A stretch of 64,000 nt of DNA from Streptomyces sp. L2 (GCF_004124325.1 NZ_QBDT01000001.1:6510001-6574000); one strand, 5' to 3'. Numbered from the stretch's first letter, positions 1-8,976 are shown. Program-made: numbers and translations. Notes: generated from the sequence alone by a model not told the origin.

Positions 1-107
1 CGCCGACGCTGCCTGCGCATCGACGTGTCGTCGACCTGAGAGGTCGTGTCCTTTCCGTTGCGATCGTGGCCGAACTTGGCCGGGAAGAGACTGCTGAAGA
101 TCGCCAT
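1..107 (-). CDS. partial small hypothetical protein, N-terminus only
   Basis: An ATG preceded by a good ribosome binding site (GGGAGGA, about 6 nt upstream) opens a frame that runs off the left edge of the window without a stop. The visible 35 residues begin MAIFSSLFPAKFGHDR and turn basic (MRRQRR) at the edge. I do not recognise the protein. The start and the RBS are the main evidence that it is real. It lies downstream of apbE on the same strand, with a 128-bp gap, so it is probably transcribed separately. Confidence 0.45.
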   Translation of the reverse strand, partial: MAIFSSLFPAKFGHDRNGKDTTSQVDDTSMRRQRR

Positions 108-235
108 GGTGTTCCTCCCGAAACATGCGACACCTGTGATACGAGGCAGGAGTGCGCCCGGATGGCCAATCAGGTGAAATTTCGGGAGGAAAATCACAAG
201 ACGCAGGTGAGGGCGGTGTTCGCCTCTCCGCCTGT

Positions 236-1039
236 TCAGCCCAGCCGGTCGGCCAGTCCCGCGGTGCAGCGGACCTCGTCGCCCGCCGTGATCAGCAGGG
301 CCTCCACGTCCGGCAGGGACTCCAGCCAGGCGAGGCCGGCTCGCGACCCCATCGCGAAGGCGGCCGTGGCCCAGCAGTCCACGAAGGTCAGGCGGGGGCC
401 CACCACGGTGACCGAGACCAGGTCCGTGACCGCCGAGCGGCCGGTGCGCGGGTCGACGATGTGGTCCCCGCGCTCCGCCGTGCCCGATGTCGCCACCGAC
501 AACTCGGCCACCCCCGCGGCCGAGATCACCGCCGCCAGCCCGCCCGGCCGGAGCGGATCGGCCACCCCGATCCGCCACGGCCGCTGCGGCTCCGGCGCAC
601 CCAGCATCTGCACATCCCCGCCGCCGTTGACGCTGACCCCGCACACCCCGTCGACCTCGGCCAGCTCCCGCGCGGCCCGCTCCGCGGACCAGCCCTTGAC
701 GATGCCGGTCGGGTCGAGCGAGCCCCGGTACCGGGTGCTGAACCAGCCCTCGCTCAGCCGCTCCGCCTCGGCCGCCAGCTCCAGCACCTCGGTGACGTCG
801 GGGGAGCAGTCGCCCAGAGCCAGTTCGCCCCGGGCGAGCCGGGACACCTCGCTGTCCGGCCGGTAGGTGCTGAACAGCGCGTCGGCCCGGTGCAGGCCCG
901 CGACCGCCTCCTGGAGCGCGGCCCGTACGGCACCGGGTTCCCCGCCGCGGACGTCGAAGGAGAAGACGGTGCCCATGACCTCCTCCGCGTGCCGCACCGC
1001 GACGGGAGTGCCGTCCGGCCCCGCCGCCGGGTCAGACAC
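236..1039 (-). CDS. apbE: ApbE-family FAD:protein FMN transferase
   Basis: Transfers FMN from FAD onto a Thr of an exported acceptor protein, making a phosphoester-linked flavin. The 267-residue product has the family signatures: VMGT at 21-24, YRPDSEVSRL near 59-68, DPTGIVKGW at 109-117, NGGGD at 138-142, TSGTAERGDH at 184-193 and a metal-site stretch DCWATA at 221-226. No clear signal peptide is seen, unlike many ApbE proteins, so it may act inside the cell or the N-terminus may be atypical. It starts with GTG inside the end of the upstream FMN-binding gene (8-nt overlap), so the two are translationally coupled. It is the last gene of the redox operon, and its substrates are most likely the two FMN-binding proteins encoded just upstream. 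Confidence 0.93.
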   Translation of the reverse strand: MSDPAAGPDGTPVAVRHAEEVMGTVFSFDVRGGEPGAVRAALQEAVAGLHRADALFSTYRPDSEVSRLARGELALGDCSPDVTEVLELAAEAERLSEGWFSTRYRGSLDPTGIVKGWSAERAARELAEVDGVCGVSVNGGGDVQMLGAPEPQRPWRIGVADPLRPGGLAAVISAAGVAELSVATSGTAERGDHIVDPRTGRSAVTDLVSVTVVGPRLTFVDCWATAAFAMGSRAGLAWLESLPDVEALLITAGDEVRCTAGLADRLG

Positions 1040-1937
1040 CGGCCTGGTCCAGCGCCGACTGCAGCGACTCCTTGTACCCGTCGCTCGTGTAGGTGGCCCC
1101 GGACACGGCGTCGATGTGCGCGGACCCCGTCGTCACCGCCTCCACGTTGAGCTTCGGCACGGCGAGCGCGGTCTTCTGGTCGCTGATCCCGCCCTTGGGC
1201 GCCTGGAGTGCCTCCGCCCTGACGATCCTGCCCCCGCTGACCGTGATCCGGACCTGCACGGTCCCGTAGTCGGTCCGCACGGCCTTCCCGGTGACGGTAC
1301 GGCCCTGCGCGGAGCCGGAACCTGAACCGGAAGCTGAGCCGGAGCCGGAGCCGGAGCCGGAACCTGAACCGGAAGCTGCACCCGAGCCGGAAGCTGCACC
1401 TGAACCCGAACCGGACTTGGCACCCGACCCTGAAGGCGACCCCGCACCGGACCCGGACGAGGCCGGCTTCACCTTGTCCAGCGCCGACTGCAGCGACTCC
1501 TTGTACCCGTCGCTCGTGTACGTCGCCCCGGACACCGCGTCGATCCGCGCGCTCTGGGCCGTCACCGCCTCCTGGTTGAGCTTCGGCACGGCGAGCGCGG
1601 TCTTCTGGTCGCTGATCCCGCCCTTGGGCGCCTGCACCGCCTCCGCCTTGGTGATCTTCCCGTCGCTGACGGTGAGCCGCACCTGCACGGTCCCGTACTG
1701 GGTCTGCGTCGCGTCCCCCGTGACCGTCCCGGTGCCGCCGGGCCGTACCCCGCCCTGGGCTCCGCCCTGCGGTGACTCCTGCCCGGCCGCCGAGCGCTGC
1801 GGGGCCCCGCCGGCCGCCGTCGCCGGGGCCGCGTTGCCCGCGGGCTTCAGCGACAGCAGCAGCACGACCCCGGACACGGTGGCGGCGCCGGCCAGCACGA
1901 CACGCCGGAGGGGGTGGCTCTTCCTCATCTCTTCCAA
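1032..1937 (-). CDS. exported FMN-binding protein with two flavinylation domains
   Basis: The 301-residue protein has an N-terminal membrane anchor or signal (basic [12 protein letters not shown], then hydrophobic 12-30) and two FMN-bind domains, about 75-157 and 218-300. Each ends in a [13 protein letters not shown] motif, with SGAT at 136-139 and 279-282. The Thr of SGAT is the residue flavinylated by ApbE in this family. The two domains are nearly identical over long stretches ([19 protein letters not shown] occurs in both), so one arose by recent internal duplication. They are joined by a Ser/Gly/Ala linker (about 160-211) encoded by short GC-rich repeats. It probably carries electrons outside the membrane, received from the oxidoreductase encoded just upstream. 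Confidence 0.92.
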   Translation of the reverse strand: MEEMRKSHPLRRVVLAGAATVSGVVLLLSLKPAGNAAPATAAGGAPQRSAAGQESPQGGAQGGVRPGGTGTVTGDATQTQYGTVQVRLTVSDGKITKAEAVQAPKGGISDQKTALAVPKLNQEAVTAQSARIDAVSGATYTSDGYKESLQSALDKVKPASSGSGAGSPSGSGAKSGSGSGAASGSGAASGSGSGSGSGSGSASGSGSGSAQGRTVTGKAVRTDYGTVQVRITVSGGRIVRAEALQAPKGGISDQKTALAVPKLNVEAVTTGSAHIDAVSGATYTSDGYKESLQSALDQAGV

Positions 1938-1956
1938 GCTCCCGTTCGTCCGTCGC

Positions 1957-3339
1957 TCACATCTCGAACGACTCGTGATGGATGCGGCGGGCGGGAACCC
2001 CCGCGCCGCGCAGTGCCTCGTACACCGACTGCGCGAAGCCGGGCGGCCCGCACAGGAAGACGTCGTGCCGGTCGATGTCCGGGATCTTCCGCTCCAGGTT
2101 CTCCGCGGAGATGTCCGGCCGCTCGCCCTCCGGGCTGTTCACCGCGTACATCAGCCGGGCGCCCCGCTCCTCGGCGATCGCCGCCAGCTCGTCCCACAGG
2201 GCCAGGTCCTGCGTGGTGTTGGCCCGGTACAGCAGCGTGATGTCACCGGCCGCCCCGGGCAGCGTCTCGAACAGCGCCCGCATGGGCGTGATGCCGACCC
2301 CGCCCGCGACCAGCAGCACCTTGCCGCGGCTGCGGCGCTGCGCGGTCAGCGCCCCGTACGGCCCCTCCGCCCACACCCGGGTGCCCGGCTCCAGCTCCCG
2401 CAGCCGGGCGCTGTGGTCGCCGATCGCCTTCACCGTGATCCGCAGCATGTCCGGGCGGGGCGCCGCCGACAGCGAGTACGGGTGCGAGCTGAACCGCATG
2501 CCGGGGGAGAGGAACCGCCAGCGGAAGAACTGGCCCGCCTCCGCGCCCATCCGGTGCAGCCTCCGTCCGCCGATCAGCACCGACACGATGCCCGGCGTCT
2601 CCTCGACGACGGCCTCCACCCGCATCCGGTGACGCAGGTTCAGCCGGACCGGGGTGAGGATCCGGTACCACACGACCAGCGCGGTGACCGAGCCGTAGAG
2701 GCCGTACCAGAAGGTCTTCGCGACCGGGGTCAGCGCGAAGTCGTTGCCCGTGCTGATCTGGTGCCAGAACGTCAGGAACACCGCCGCGTACGTCATCAGG
2801 TGGACGTGGTACCAGCCGTCGTAGGGCAGCCGGCGGCGGACCACGCCGACCGAGGTCAGCCCGATCACCAGCAGCAGGCCCGTGCCGATCGCGGCCTTGC
2901 CCATGTCCGGCAGCTGTTCGACGGAGTCGACGGTCTGCCCGACGATGTCGCCGAGCGACTTGCCGGCCTGGAGCGCGTACCCCCACATGATGAGGAAGAC
3001 GTGCGCGAGGACCAGGCACAGGGTGTACCGGCCGCTCATCGCGTGCCAGCGGGCCACCCGGTCGGAGCCGACGCGCCGCTCCAGGGCGGGCACGCGCGCC
3101 ATCTGGAGCACGACCAGGGCCATCAGGTAGCCCGCCAGCAGGCCGGTGATCCGGCCCGCGTTGAGGATTCTCCCGTTGTCGTCGGCGATGGACGGCGTGT
3201 TCTGCCACCAGAGCCACAGCACGGCCGCCGCGCCCGCCCATACGGCGATCAGCAGCGGGACGGCCGGGGAGCGGCGTGGGCGGATGCGGCGCATCGTCTG
3301 TCGTCGGGCGGCACGTCCGCCCGCGAGCGTGGTGGTCAC
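1957..3339 (-). CDS. ferric-reductase-like transmembrane oxidoreductase with FAD/NAD(P)-binding domain (copy 1)
   Basis: About 460 residues. The N-terminal half has around six membrane helices with conserved histidines ([28 protein letters not shown]) of the ferric-reductase-like type, likely haem ligands. The C-terminal half is an FNR-type module: FAD motif [12 protein letters not shown](P) motif [11 protein letters not shown] and [10 protein letters not shown] near the end. It should move electrons from cytoplasmic NAD(P)H across the membrane. The GTG at 3339 is chosen because GGAGG lies 4 nt upstream and the protein then begins MTTTLAGG just before the first helix. An in-frame extension upstream would run into the preceding gene. 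It ends with HHESFEM, almost the same as its paralogue at 3931-5283. Confidence 0.92.
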   Translation of the reverse strand: MTTTLAGGRAARRQTMRRIRPRRSPAVPLLIAVWAGAAAVLWLWWQNTPSIADDNGRILNAGRITGLLAGYLMALVVLQMARVPALERRVGSDRVARWHAMSGRYTLCLVLAHVFLIMWGYALQAGKSLGDIVGQTVDSVEQLPDMGKAAIGTGLLLVIGLTSVGVVRRRLPYDGWYHVHLMTYAAVFLTFWHQISTGNDFALTPVAKTFWYGLYGSVTALVVWYRILTPVRLNLRHRMRVEAVVEETPGIVSVLIGGRRLHRMGAEAGQFFRWRFLSPGMRFSSHPYSLSAAPRPDMLRITVKAIGDHSARLRELEPGTRVWAEGPYGALTAQRRSRGKVLLVAGGVGITPMRALFETLPGAAGDITLLYRANTTQDLALWDELAAIAEERGARLMYAVNSPEGERPDISAENLERKIPDIDRHDVFLCGPPGFAQSVYEALRGAGVPARRIHHESFEM

Positions 3340-3398
3340 GGTTCCTCCGTGGGGACTTGACCCATGGCCCACTGATACGCACCGGCCCCGCTCCGTGT

Positions 3399-3869
3399 TC
3401 AGACGCCCGCCGAGTCCAGCGCGGACTGGAGTGACTGGCGGTAACCGTCGCTGGTGTAGGTCGCCCCGGACACCGTGTCGATCCGCGCGCTCTGCGCCGC
3501 CAGCGCCTCGCGCCGCAGCTGGGGCAGGGCGTAGCTGTTGATCTCCTGGTCGCGCGGGTTGTCCTCCGGGTAGCTGACGGCCGTGACGTCGGTGAGCCGC
3601 CCGTTCGTGAGGGTCACCCGCACACGGACCGGTCCCCAGCGGGTCTGGACCGTCTCGCCGGTGGCGGTCTTCGTCCCCGAGGCGGCGGCCGGGGAGTCGT
3701 CCGCACCGGTGGCCGAACTGCTCGACGAGGAAGGCGGCTTGGCGTTCGCCGTCACCACCGTCGGTGTCGTGTGCGGCTTCAGTGACAGCAGCAGCACCAT
3801 CCCGGAGACGGTGGCCGCGCTCGCCAGCACGATGCGGCGGAAGGGACGGTTCTTGTTCAACGCGTGCAC
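3399..3869 (-). CDS. exported FMN-binding protein, single domain
   Basis: A 156-residue protein with a basic N-terminus and hydrophobic segment (11-30), a Ser-rich linker (about 40-70) and one FMN-bind domain with [10 protein letters not shown] (SGAT 134-137, Thr137 the expected flavin site). Its first 30 residues ([22 protein letters not shown]) are very close to those of the two-domain paralogue at 1032-1937, showing common origin. The GTG at 3869 has GCGAGG upstream and puts the anchor at the very N-terminus. It lies 62 bp after the end of oxidoreductase copy 2 and 59 bp before copy 1, so it is likely the electron acceptor for one of them. Confidence 0.88.
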   Translation of the reverse strand: MHALNKNRPFRRIVLASAATVSGMVLLLSLKPHTTPTVVTANAKPPSSSSSSATGADDSPAAASGTKTATGETVQTRWGPVRVRVTLTNGRLTDVTAVSYPEDNPRDQEINSYALPQLRREALAAQSARIDTVSGATYTSDGYRQSLQSALDSAGV

Positions 3870-3930
3870 AGCGGGCCTCGCACCTCTCGCAGGACACTCA
3901 TGATGAGGACGGTCATGACGCGCGGCGCCC

Positions 3931-5283
3931 TCACAGCTCGAACGACTCGTGGTGGATACGGCGGTCGGGCACCCCCGCCGCCCGCAGCGCCCCGTACACC
4001 TCCTGGGCGAAGCCGTGCGGGCCGCAGACATAGACGTCGTGGCCGGACAGCCCCGGGAAGGCCGCGCGCAGCGACTCCGCGGTGATCGGCGGGCGCTGCC
4101 CCCGCGGCCCGTTGAGCGCGTACCGCACCTGCGCGCCGCGCCAACGGGCGATCGCCTCCAGCTCACCGCCCAGCGCCAGGTCCTCCGCACCCCGCGCCCG
4201 GTACAGCAGGGTGACCTCGCCGGGCAGGGTCTCGAACAGGGCCCGCAGCGGGGTGATGCCCACCCCGGCGGCGATCAGCAGCGTGCGGTGACTCGATATC
4301 CGGTCCGCGGTGAGGGAGCCGTACGGCCCCTCCGCCCACACCCTGGTGCCGGGCCGCAGGAGCGGCACGGCCGCGCTGTGGTCGCCGAGCGCCTTGACGG
4401 TGATCCGCAGCAGGTCCGGGCGCACCGGCGCCGACAGCGAGTACGGCGTCGACGTCCAGCGCATCCCCTCCCCGAGGAACCGCCAGCGGAAGAACTGTCC
4501 CGGCCGCGCCCCCAGTTCGTCCAGGTGCCGCCCCCGCACGACGACGGAGTACACACCCGGCGCCTCCCGGTGCACCGACTCCACGCGCAGCCGGTGCCGC
4601 CGGTTCAGCCGGACCGGCGCCAGCACCCGGAACCACAGCACCAGGGCCGCGGCCCCCAGGTACAGGGCGTACCAGACGGCGGTCGCCACCGGCTCGCCGT
4701 TGAACTCGTCCCCCAGGGTCAGCTGGTGGAAGAAGGCCAGGAACACCGCCGCGTACGTCAGCAGGTGGACGTAGTACCAGAACTCGTGACGGGTGCGGCG
4801 GCGCACGGCCCGCGCCGAGGTGATGCCGACGGCGAACAGGATCAGCGTGCCGGCGGTGGCCTTGAGCATGTCCGGGTAGTCCAGGACGACGGTCACCGCC
4901 TCGTGCCACAGCGAGGCACCGTCCTGCGCGGCGTACCCGGAGAGGATCAGTGTGATGTGCGCCACGAGCAGACAGACCGTGTACCGGCCGGCCATGGCGT
5001 GCCAGCGCGCGACCCGGTCCGAGCCGATCCGGTTCTCCAGCAGCGGAGCCCGCGCCATCAGGGCGACCAGCACCGCGCACGCGTAGCCGCACAGCAGCCC
5101 GGCGATCCGGCCGGCACCGGTCAGCACGCCCGCCGTCCCCACCACGGACCCGGTGTCCGCCCACCACAGCGCGACCACGCCCGCCGCCCCCGCCCACAGC
5201 AGCGCCAGCACCGGCCCTGCCGGGGAACGCCGTACGGCCGGGGGCAGCGGCGGGGCCGCCCGCCTCGCGTCCACGGTGGTCAT
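3931..5283 (-). CDS. ferric-reductase-like transmembrane oxidoreductase with FAD/NAD(P)-binding domain (copy 2)
   Basis: 450 residues, paralogous along its whole length to the protein at 1957-3339. It has about six N-terminal helices with histidines in ARWHAMAGRY, VAHITLI, YYVHLLTY and FFHQL, then an FAD site (TPYSLSAPV), a nucleotide site (AGVGITPLRAL) and CGPHGFAQEV. It ends HHESFEL. It begins MTTVDARR, again like its paralogue. It is the first gene of a five-gene minus-strand operon (oxidoreductase, FMN protein, oxidoreductase, FMN protein, apbE) and faces a divergent two-component system across a 153-bp promoter region. Confidence 0.92.
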   Translation of the reverse strand: MTTVDARRAAPPLPPAVRRSPAGPVLALLWAGAAGVVALWWADTGSVVGTAGVLTGAGRIAGLLCGYACAVLVALMARAPLLENRIGSDRVARWHAMAGRYTVCLLVAHITLILSGYAAQDGASLWHEAVTVVLDYPDMLKATAGTLILFAVGITSARAVRRRTRHEFWYYVHLLTYAAVFLAFFHQLTLGDEFNGEPVATAVWYALYLGAAALVLWFRVLAPVRLNRRHRLRVESVHREAPGVYSVVVRGRHLDELGARPGQFFRWRFLGEGMRWTSTPYSLSAPVRPDLLRITVKALGDHSAAVPLLRPGTRVWAEGPYGSLTADRISSHRTLLIAAGVGITPLRALFETLPGEVTLLYRARGAEDLALGGELEAIARWRGAQVRYALNGPRGQRPPITAESLRAAFPGLSGHDVYVCGPHGFAQEVYGALRAAGVPDRRIHHESFEL

Positions 5284-5334
5284 CAGTCGTCGTTCCCTTC
5301 GTCCGTCGGCCCTGCCACTGTGCGGCGCGCAGCT

Positions 5335-5350
5335 CTGAGGAACCTCTCAG
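5335..5350. promoter_or_regulatory. candidate response-regulator site in divergent promoter region
   Basis: The 153-bp gap between the redox operon and the response-regulator gene contains CTGAGGAACCTCTCAG, an imperfect inverted repeat (CTGAG/CTCAG arms). About 30 bp further on is the A-rich stretch ACAACAAACTCAGAAG, which repeats ACTCAG. This is the natural place for the adjacent regulator to bind and control both directions. The assignment is inference from position and symmetry only. Confidence 0.35.
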
Positions 5351-5436
5351 CGGACCCGTCCGGAGCACATTCACAACAAACTCAGAAGGGGCCCCGGCGA
5401 CCCCCGCCACCCCGCAGGAGCGATGCTGGAGACGCG

Positions 5437-6174
5437 ATGAACACGACCCGCTCCGGCCGCCCGGCCCTCACCCGACCCGACGGCACCCCGCTCCGCGTCC
5501 TCGTCGTCGACGACGACCCCGACCTCGCCGAGGTGCTCACCGGGGCCCTGCGCTACGAGGGCTGGGAGGTGCGCGGGGCCGGCGACGGCGTCTCGGCGGT
5601 CGCCACCGCGCGCGAGCTGCTGCCCGACGCCGTCGTCCTGGACGTGATGCTCCCCGACACCGACGGCTTCACCGTGCTGCGCCGGCTGCACGAGGTGCGG
5701 CCCGGCGTCTGTGTGCTCTTCCTCACCGCCCGGGACGCGGTCGAGGACCGCATCGCCGGCATCACCGCGGGCGGCGACGACTACGTCACCAAACCCTTCA
5801 GCTTGGAGGAGGTCGTCGCCCGGCTGCGCGGCCTCCTGCGCCGCGCCGGCATGGCCCGCCAGGCGGAGGAGGGGCCGCGGCTGGCCGTCGGCGACCTGGT
5901 CATGGACGAGGAGGCCCGCGAGGTGACCCGCTCCGGCGAGCTGATCGAACTCTCCCCGACCGAGTTCGAACTCCTGCGCTTCCTCATGCGCAACCCCCGC
6001 CGTGTCCTGAGCAAGGCCCAGATCCTCGACCGCGTCTGGTCGTACGACTTCGGCGGCCGGGCCCATGTCGTCGAGCTGTACATCTCCTACCTGCGCAAGA
6101 AGGTCGACGCCGGCCGCGAACCCATGATCCACACGGTGCGCGGCGCCGGCTACGTCCTGAAGCCGGCGGCCTGA
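5437..6174 (+). CDS. OmpR/PhoB-family response regulator
   Basis: 245 residues. The receiver domain (about 19-135) has the acidic pocket VVDDDPD (24-30), phospho-acceptor Asp69 in VVLDVMLPDTDG, and TKPF. The winged-helix DNA-binding domain (about 150-243) has LSPTEFELLRFLM, RVLSKAQILDRVW and HTVRGAGYVLKP. ATG at 5437 has GGAG upstream; a nearby ATG at 5423 is out of frame. It overlaps the kinase gene by one base (TGATG), so both are coupled. It is divergent from the flavin redox operon, which it may regulate. Confidence 0.95.
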   Translation: MNTTRSGRPALTRPDGTPLRVLVVDDDPDLAEVLTGALRYEGWEVRGAGDGVSAVATARELLPDAVVLDVMLPDTDGFTVLRRLHEVRPGVCVLFLTARDAVEDRIAGITAGGDDYVTKPFSLEEVVARLRGLLRRAGMARQAEEGPRLAVGDLVMDEEAREVTRSGELIELSPTEFELLRFLMRNPRRVLSKAQILDRVWSYDFGGRAHVVELYISYLRKKVDAGREPMIHTVRGAGYVLKPAA

Positions 6175-7649
6175 TGCGCTCCGTACGGCACCTGCCCCGC
6201 CCCCGCACCCTGCGCGCCCGCCTCACCTTCGGCCTGGTGGTGCTGCTCGCCGTGAGCTGCGCCGCCGTCGGCCTGGCCGCGGTCGTGGAGCTGAACGGCT
6301 TTCTCACCCAGCGCCTCGACGAACAGCTCGTCCAGGTCGGCACCCGGTTCCCGGAGAGCCTGGAACACCAGGGCCTGGTCCCGGACGACCACGACGGCGA
6401 CGAGTACGGCGACACCCGCCGCCAGGCCACCGGCACCTTCGGCGCACGCCTGGTGCACGGCGTCATCACCAACAAGGGCCTGATCCGCTCCGGCGACCCG
6501 TCCGCCGACCTCGGCGTGAACCTCACGGCCACCGACCGCGCGCGCCTCGCCGCCCTGCCCGCCGACAGCAGACCGCACACGGTCGAACTGTCCGCCCTCC
6601 ACGACTACCGGGTCCTCGCCCGCCCCGGCCGCGACGGGGACGTCCTGATCGTCGGCCTCCCCCTGGAGTCCGTGCAGGCCGCCGTCCACCGGCTGGAACT
6701 GGTGGCCGGGATCGTCTTCGGCCTCGCCCTGGTGGTGGCCGGCGTGGCCGGTGCCGGCTGGGTCCGCTGGTCGCTGCGCCCGCTGAGCCGGGTCGCGGCC
6801 ACCGCCACCCGGGTCAGTGAACTCCCGCTCGCCAGTGGGGAGGTCGCGCTGCCCGCGCGGGTGCCCGAGTCCGACCCGCACGGTGAGGTGGGCCGGGTGG
6901 CCGCCGCCGTCAACCGCATGCTCGGCCACGTCGAGGACGCCCTGACCAAGCGGCACGCGAGCGAGGAGCGGCTGCGCCGGTTCGCGGCCGACGCCAGCCA
7001 CGAGCTGCGCACCCCGGTCGCGTCGGTGCGCGGCCACGCCGAGCTGGCGTTGCTGCATCCGGGGCCGGTGCCGCCGGAGGTCACGCGGGCGCTGGAGCGG
7101 ATCACGGCCGAGTCGGCCCGGATGGGGGAGATGGTCGACGACCTGCTCCTGCTGGCCCGCCTGGACGCCGGCCGCCCGCTGGAGTCCCTGCCGGTCGACC
7201 TCACCCGCCTGGTGCTGGACGCGGTCACGGACGCGCGTGCGGCGGGCCCCGGGCACGGCTGGACCCTGGACCTCCCCGAGGAACCGGTCACGGTCACCGG
7301 CGACGCCCACCGCCTGCACCAGGTGTTGGCCAACCTGTTGGCCAACGCCCGTTTGCACACACCCGTGGGCACCAAGGTGACGGTGACCCTGGACTCCGGC
7401 CCGGAGGGGGCCCGCCTCGTCGTGCACGACGACGGTCCCGGCGTCCCGGAGGACATCCGGCCCCACGTCTTCGAACGCTTCACCCGCGCGGAACACCGCC
7501 GCCGCCCCCACGCCCCGGGCGGCGGAGCGGGCCTGGGCCTGTCGATCGTGGCGGCGGTGGCGGAGGCGCACGGGGGGAGCGTGGAGCTGGAGAGCAGCCC
7601 GGGCGCGACGACGTTCACCGTTGAACTTCCGACCAGTGAACCCACGTAG
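6174..7649 (+). CDS. two-component sensor histidine kinase
   Basis: 491 residues. There are two membrane helices (about 17-40 and 174-198) around a 130-residue extracytoplasmic sensor region of no recognised family. HAMP follows (about 199-260), then HisKA with His276 in ASHELRTPVASVRG, and an HATPase with N box NLLANARLH, DDGPGVPED and GAGLGLSIV. It is the partner of the response regulator with which it overlaps. The extracellular sensor and the neighbouring exported flavoproteins suggest an envelope or redox signal, which is inference. A copy of the dispersed repeat begins at its stop codon. Confidence 0.95.
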   Translation: MRSVRHLPRPRTLRARLTFGLVVLLAVSCAAVGLAAVVELNGFLTQRLDEQLVQVGTRFPESLEHQGLVPDDHDGDEYGDTRRQATGTFGARLVHGVITNKGLIRSGDPSADLGVNLTATDRARLAALPADSRPHTVELSALHDYRVLARPGRDGDVLIVGLPLESVQAAVHRLELVAGIVFGLALVVAGVAGAGWVRWSLRPLSRVAATATRVSELPLASGEVALPARVPESDPHGEVGRVAAAVNRMLGHVEDALTKRHASEERLRRFAADASHELRTPVASVRGHAELALLHPGPVPPEVTRALERITAESARMGEMVDDLLLLARLDAGRPLESLPVDLTRLVLDAVTDARAAGPGHGWTLDLPEEPVTVTGDAHRLHQVLANLLANARLHTPVGTKVTVTLDSGPEGARLVVHDDGPGVPEDIRPHVFERFTRAEHRRRPHAPGGGAGLGLSIVAAVAEAHGGSVELESSPGATTFTVELPTSEPT

Positions 7650-7667
7650 GGGCGCGGGGAACCGCGC
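7649..7667. repeat. dispersed intergenic repeat, short copy
   Basis: The sequence GGGGCGCGGGGAACCGCGC overlaps the kinase stop codon. It is a shortened, slightly changed copy of the element also found near 10341, 11865, 15179, 18615, 33991, 34063 and 52207. Here it sits between convergent genes and could form part of a terminator. Confidence 0.6.
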
Positions 7668-7675
7668 ACAGAGGC

Positions 7676-8377
7676 TCAGTACCGGGTGACCGCCGTAGCC
7701 CCGCCGGCCGTCCCGACGGCGATGTGCGGCTCCTTGGAAGGTTCGGCCCACTGGACAATCCGCCGCATGTCGGAATAGGGCACCGACACACACCCCGCCG
7801 TCGCCCCCCGCCCGTTGACGTGCAGAAAGATCCCGGCCCCCCGCCCCCGCACGGGCCGCTGGTAGTTGAACCCGATGGCGAGCCCGTACGAGTACTGCGG
7901 CCGGTAGGACACCAGGTGCTCGGACTCGGCGCCCCGGCAGTCCGACGGCAGCGGATCGACCCAGCGGTTGTAGGCGCGGGACGCGGTGTCCTCGCACCAC
8001 CACGAACTCTCCAGCACCGGCCGGTACTCGACGGTCGTACCGCTCGGCGGCGCCTCGATGCCGAAGCCGAACGGAATGTCGTAGAGCCCGGTCGGTGTGG
8101 TGTTCGTGCCCTGCTTGCGTGACGTGCCCTCGACCAGCCCGTTGGCCCCGAACCGCGCCGGTGCCGATCCGGCGCGTACCCACCGGCCGTCACGCAGGTC
8201 CCACCAGCTGACCGTGCCGGACGTCGAGTCGGTTCGCGGGGCCTGGGCGACGATCAGCTGGGTTCCGCCCCCGGTGTTCGCCAGCCGCTCCGGCAGTGGC
8301 GGTTCCGCCCCCGGCGCCGCACCGAGCAGGCAGGCGACGGACGCGGAGACGAGGGCGAGGGCGAGACCGGGGCGCAT
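7676..8377 (-). CDS. secreted L,D-transpeptidase (YkuD domain)
   Basis: 233 residues with an N-terminal signal sequence (hydrophobic 4-22). The catalytic region reads HVNGRGATAGCVSVP, with His186 and Cys196, matching the H-x-x-G-x(6)-GC signature of YkuD enzymes that make 3-3 peptidoglycan cross-links or attach proteins. Upstream TPTGLYDIPFGFG fits the substrate-binding part of the fold. Two further cysteines (C128, C147) may form a disulphide. It follows the flavoprotein gene at 8381-8968 by 3 nt, so the two share a transcript. It would act in the cell wall. Confidence 0.88.
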   Translation of the reverse strand: MRPGLALALVSASVACLLGAAPGAEPPLPERLANTGGGTQLIVAQAPRTDSTSGTVSWWDLRDGRWVRAGSAPARFGANGLVEGTSRKQGTNTTPTGLYDIPFGFGIEAPPSGTTVEYRPVLESSWWCEDTASRAYNRWVDPLPSDCRGAESEHLVSYRPQYSYGLAIGFNYQRPVRGRGAGIFLHVNGRGATAGCVSVPYSDMRRIVQWAEPSKEPHIAVGTAGGATAVTRY

Positions 8378-8380
8378 GGC

Positions 8381-8968
8381 TCAGACGCTAGAGGGCGGCA
8401 GGGGGAGCGGCAGCCCGGGTAGGCCATCCAGGCTCGTCGCGACGTGCTCCTTCTTCTCGAAGTAGGCGTTCAGCGATGCGTCGTCCTCCCGCGCGAACCG
8501 CTTCCCGTGCAGATCGCGGTCCTCCTCGTACGCCATGAAGGGCAGGGTGTAGCCACACGTGTCCCGCACCAGGCCGGCGTGCACCACGATGACCGCGCGC
8601 AGCCCGTGCGTGCCGGCGTCGATGCCGGGGAAATGACTCAGCAGCTCCGGGAAGCGCGGGTCGTCGCGGAAGACCGGCTCTCCCCGGCCGTGCACGCGCA
8701 CGATGTTCGGCGGCCCCTGGAAGGCGCACCACATGAGGGTGATCCGCCCGTTCTCCCGCAGGTGCGCGATCGTCTCGGCGTTGGAGCCGGCGAAGTCGAG
8801 GTAGGCGACGGTGAGTTCGTCGAGGACGGCGAAGGAGCCCTTGAGGCCCTTGGGCGAGAGGTTGACCGTGCCGTCGCCGGACAGCGGTGCGGTGGCTGTG
8901 AAGAAGAGGGGCTGCTCCTCGATGAAGGTCCGGAGCCTGCCGTCTATGCGCTCATAGGTCTTTCCCAT
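8381..8968 (-). CDS. pyridoxamine 5'-phosphate oxidase-like flavoprotein
   Basis: A 195-residue protein of the PNPOx-like split-barrel type. It begins with the typical segment ERIDGRLRTFIEEQPLFFTATAP, followed by NLSPKG and then ITLMWCAFQGPPNIVRVHGRGEPV, features of FMN/F420-binding members. The substrate is not predictable. The ATG at 8968 has no Shine-Dalgarno sequence. A strong promoter (TAGACA, 17 bp, GATAAT) ends 8 nt before it, so the mRNA is probably leaderless. It is followed after 3 nt by the L,D-transpeptidase gene. Confidence 0.85.
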   Translation of the reverse strand: MGKTYERIDGRLRTFIEEQPLFFTATAPLSGDGTVNLSPKGLKGSFAVLDELTVAYLDFAGSNAETIAHLRENGRITLMWCAFQGPPNIVRVHGRGEPVFRDDPRFPELLSHFPGIDAGTHGLRAVIVVHAGLVRDTCGYTLPFMAYEEDRDLHGKRFAREDDASLNAYFEKKEHVATSLDGLPGLPLPLPPSSV

Positions 8969-8976
8969 GGCAGGTG

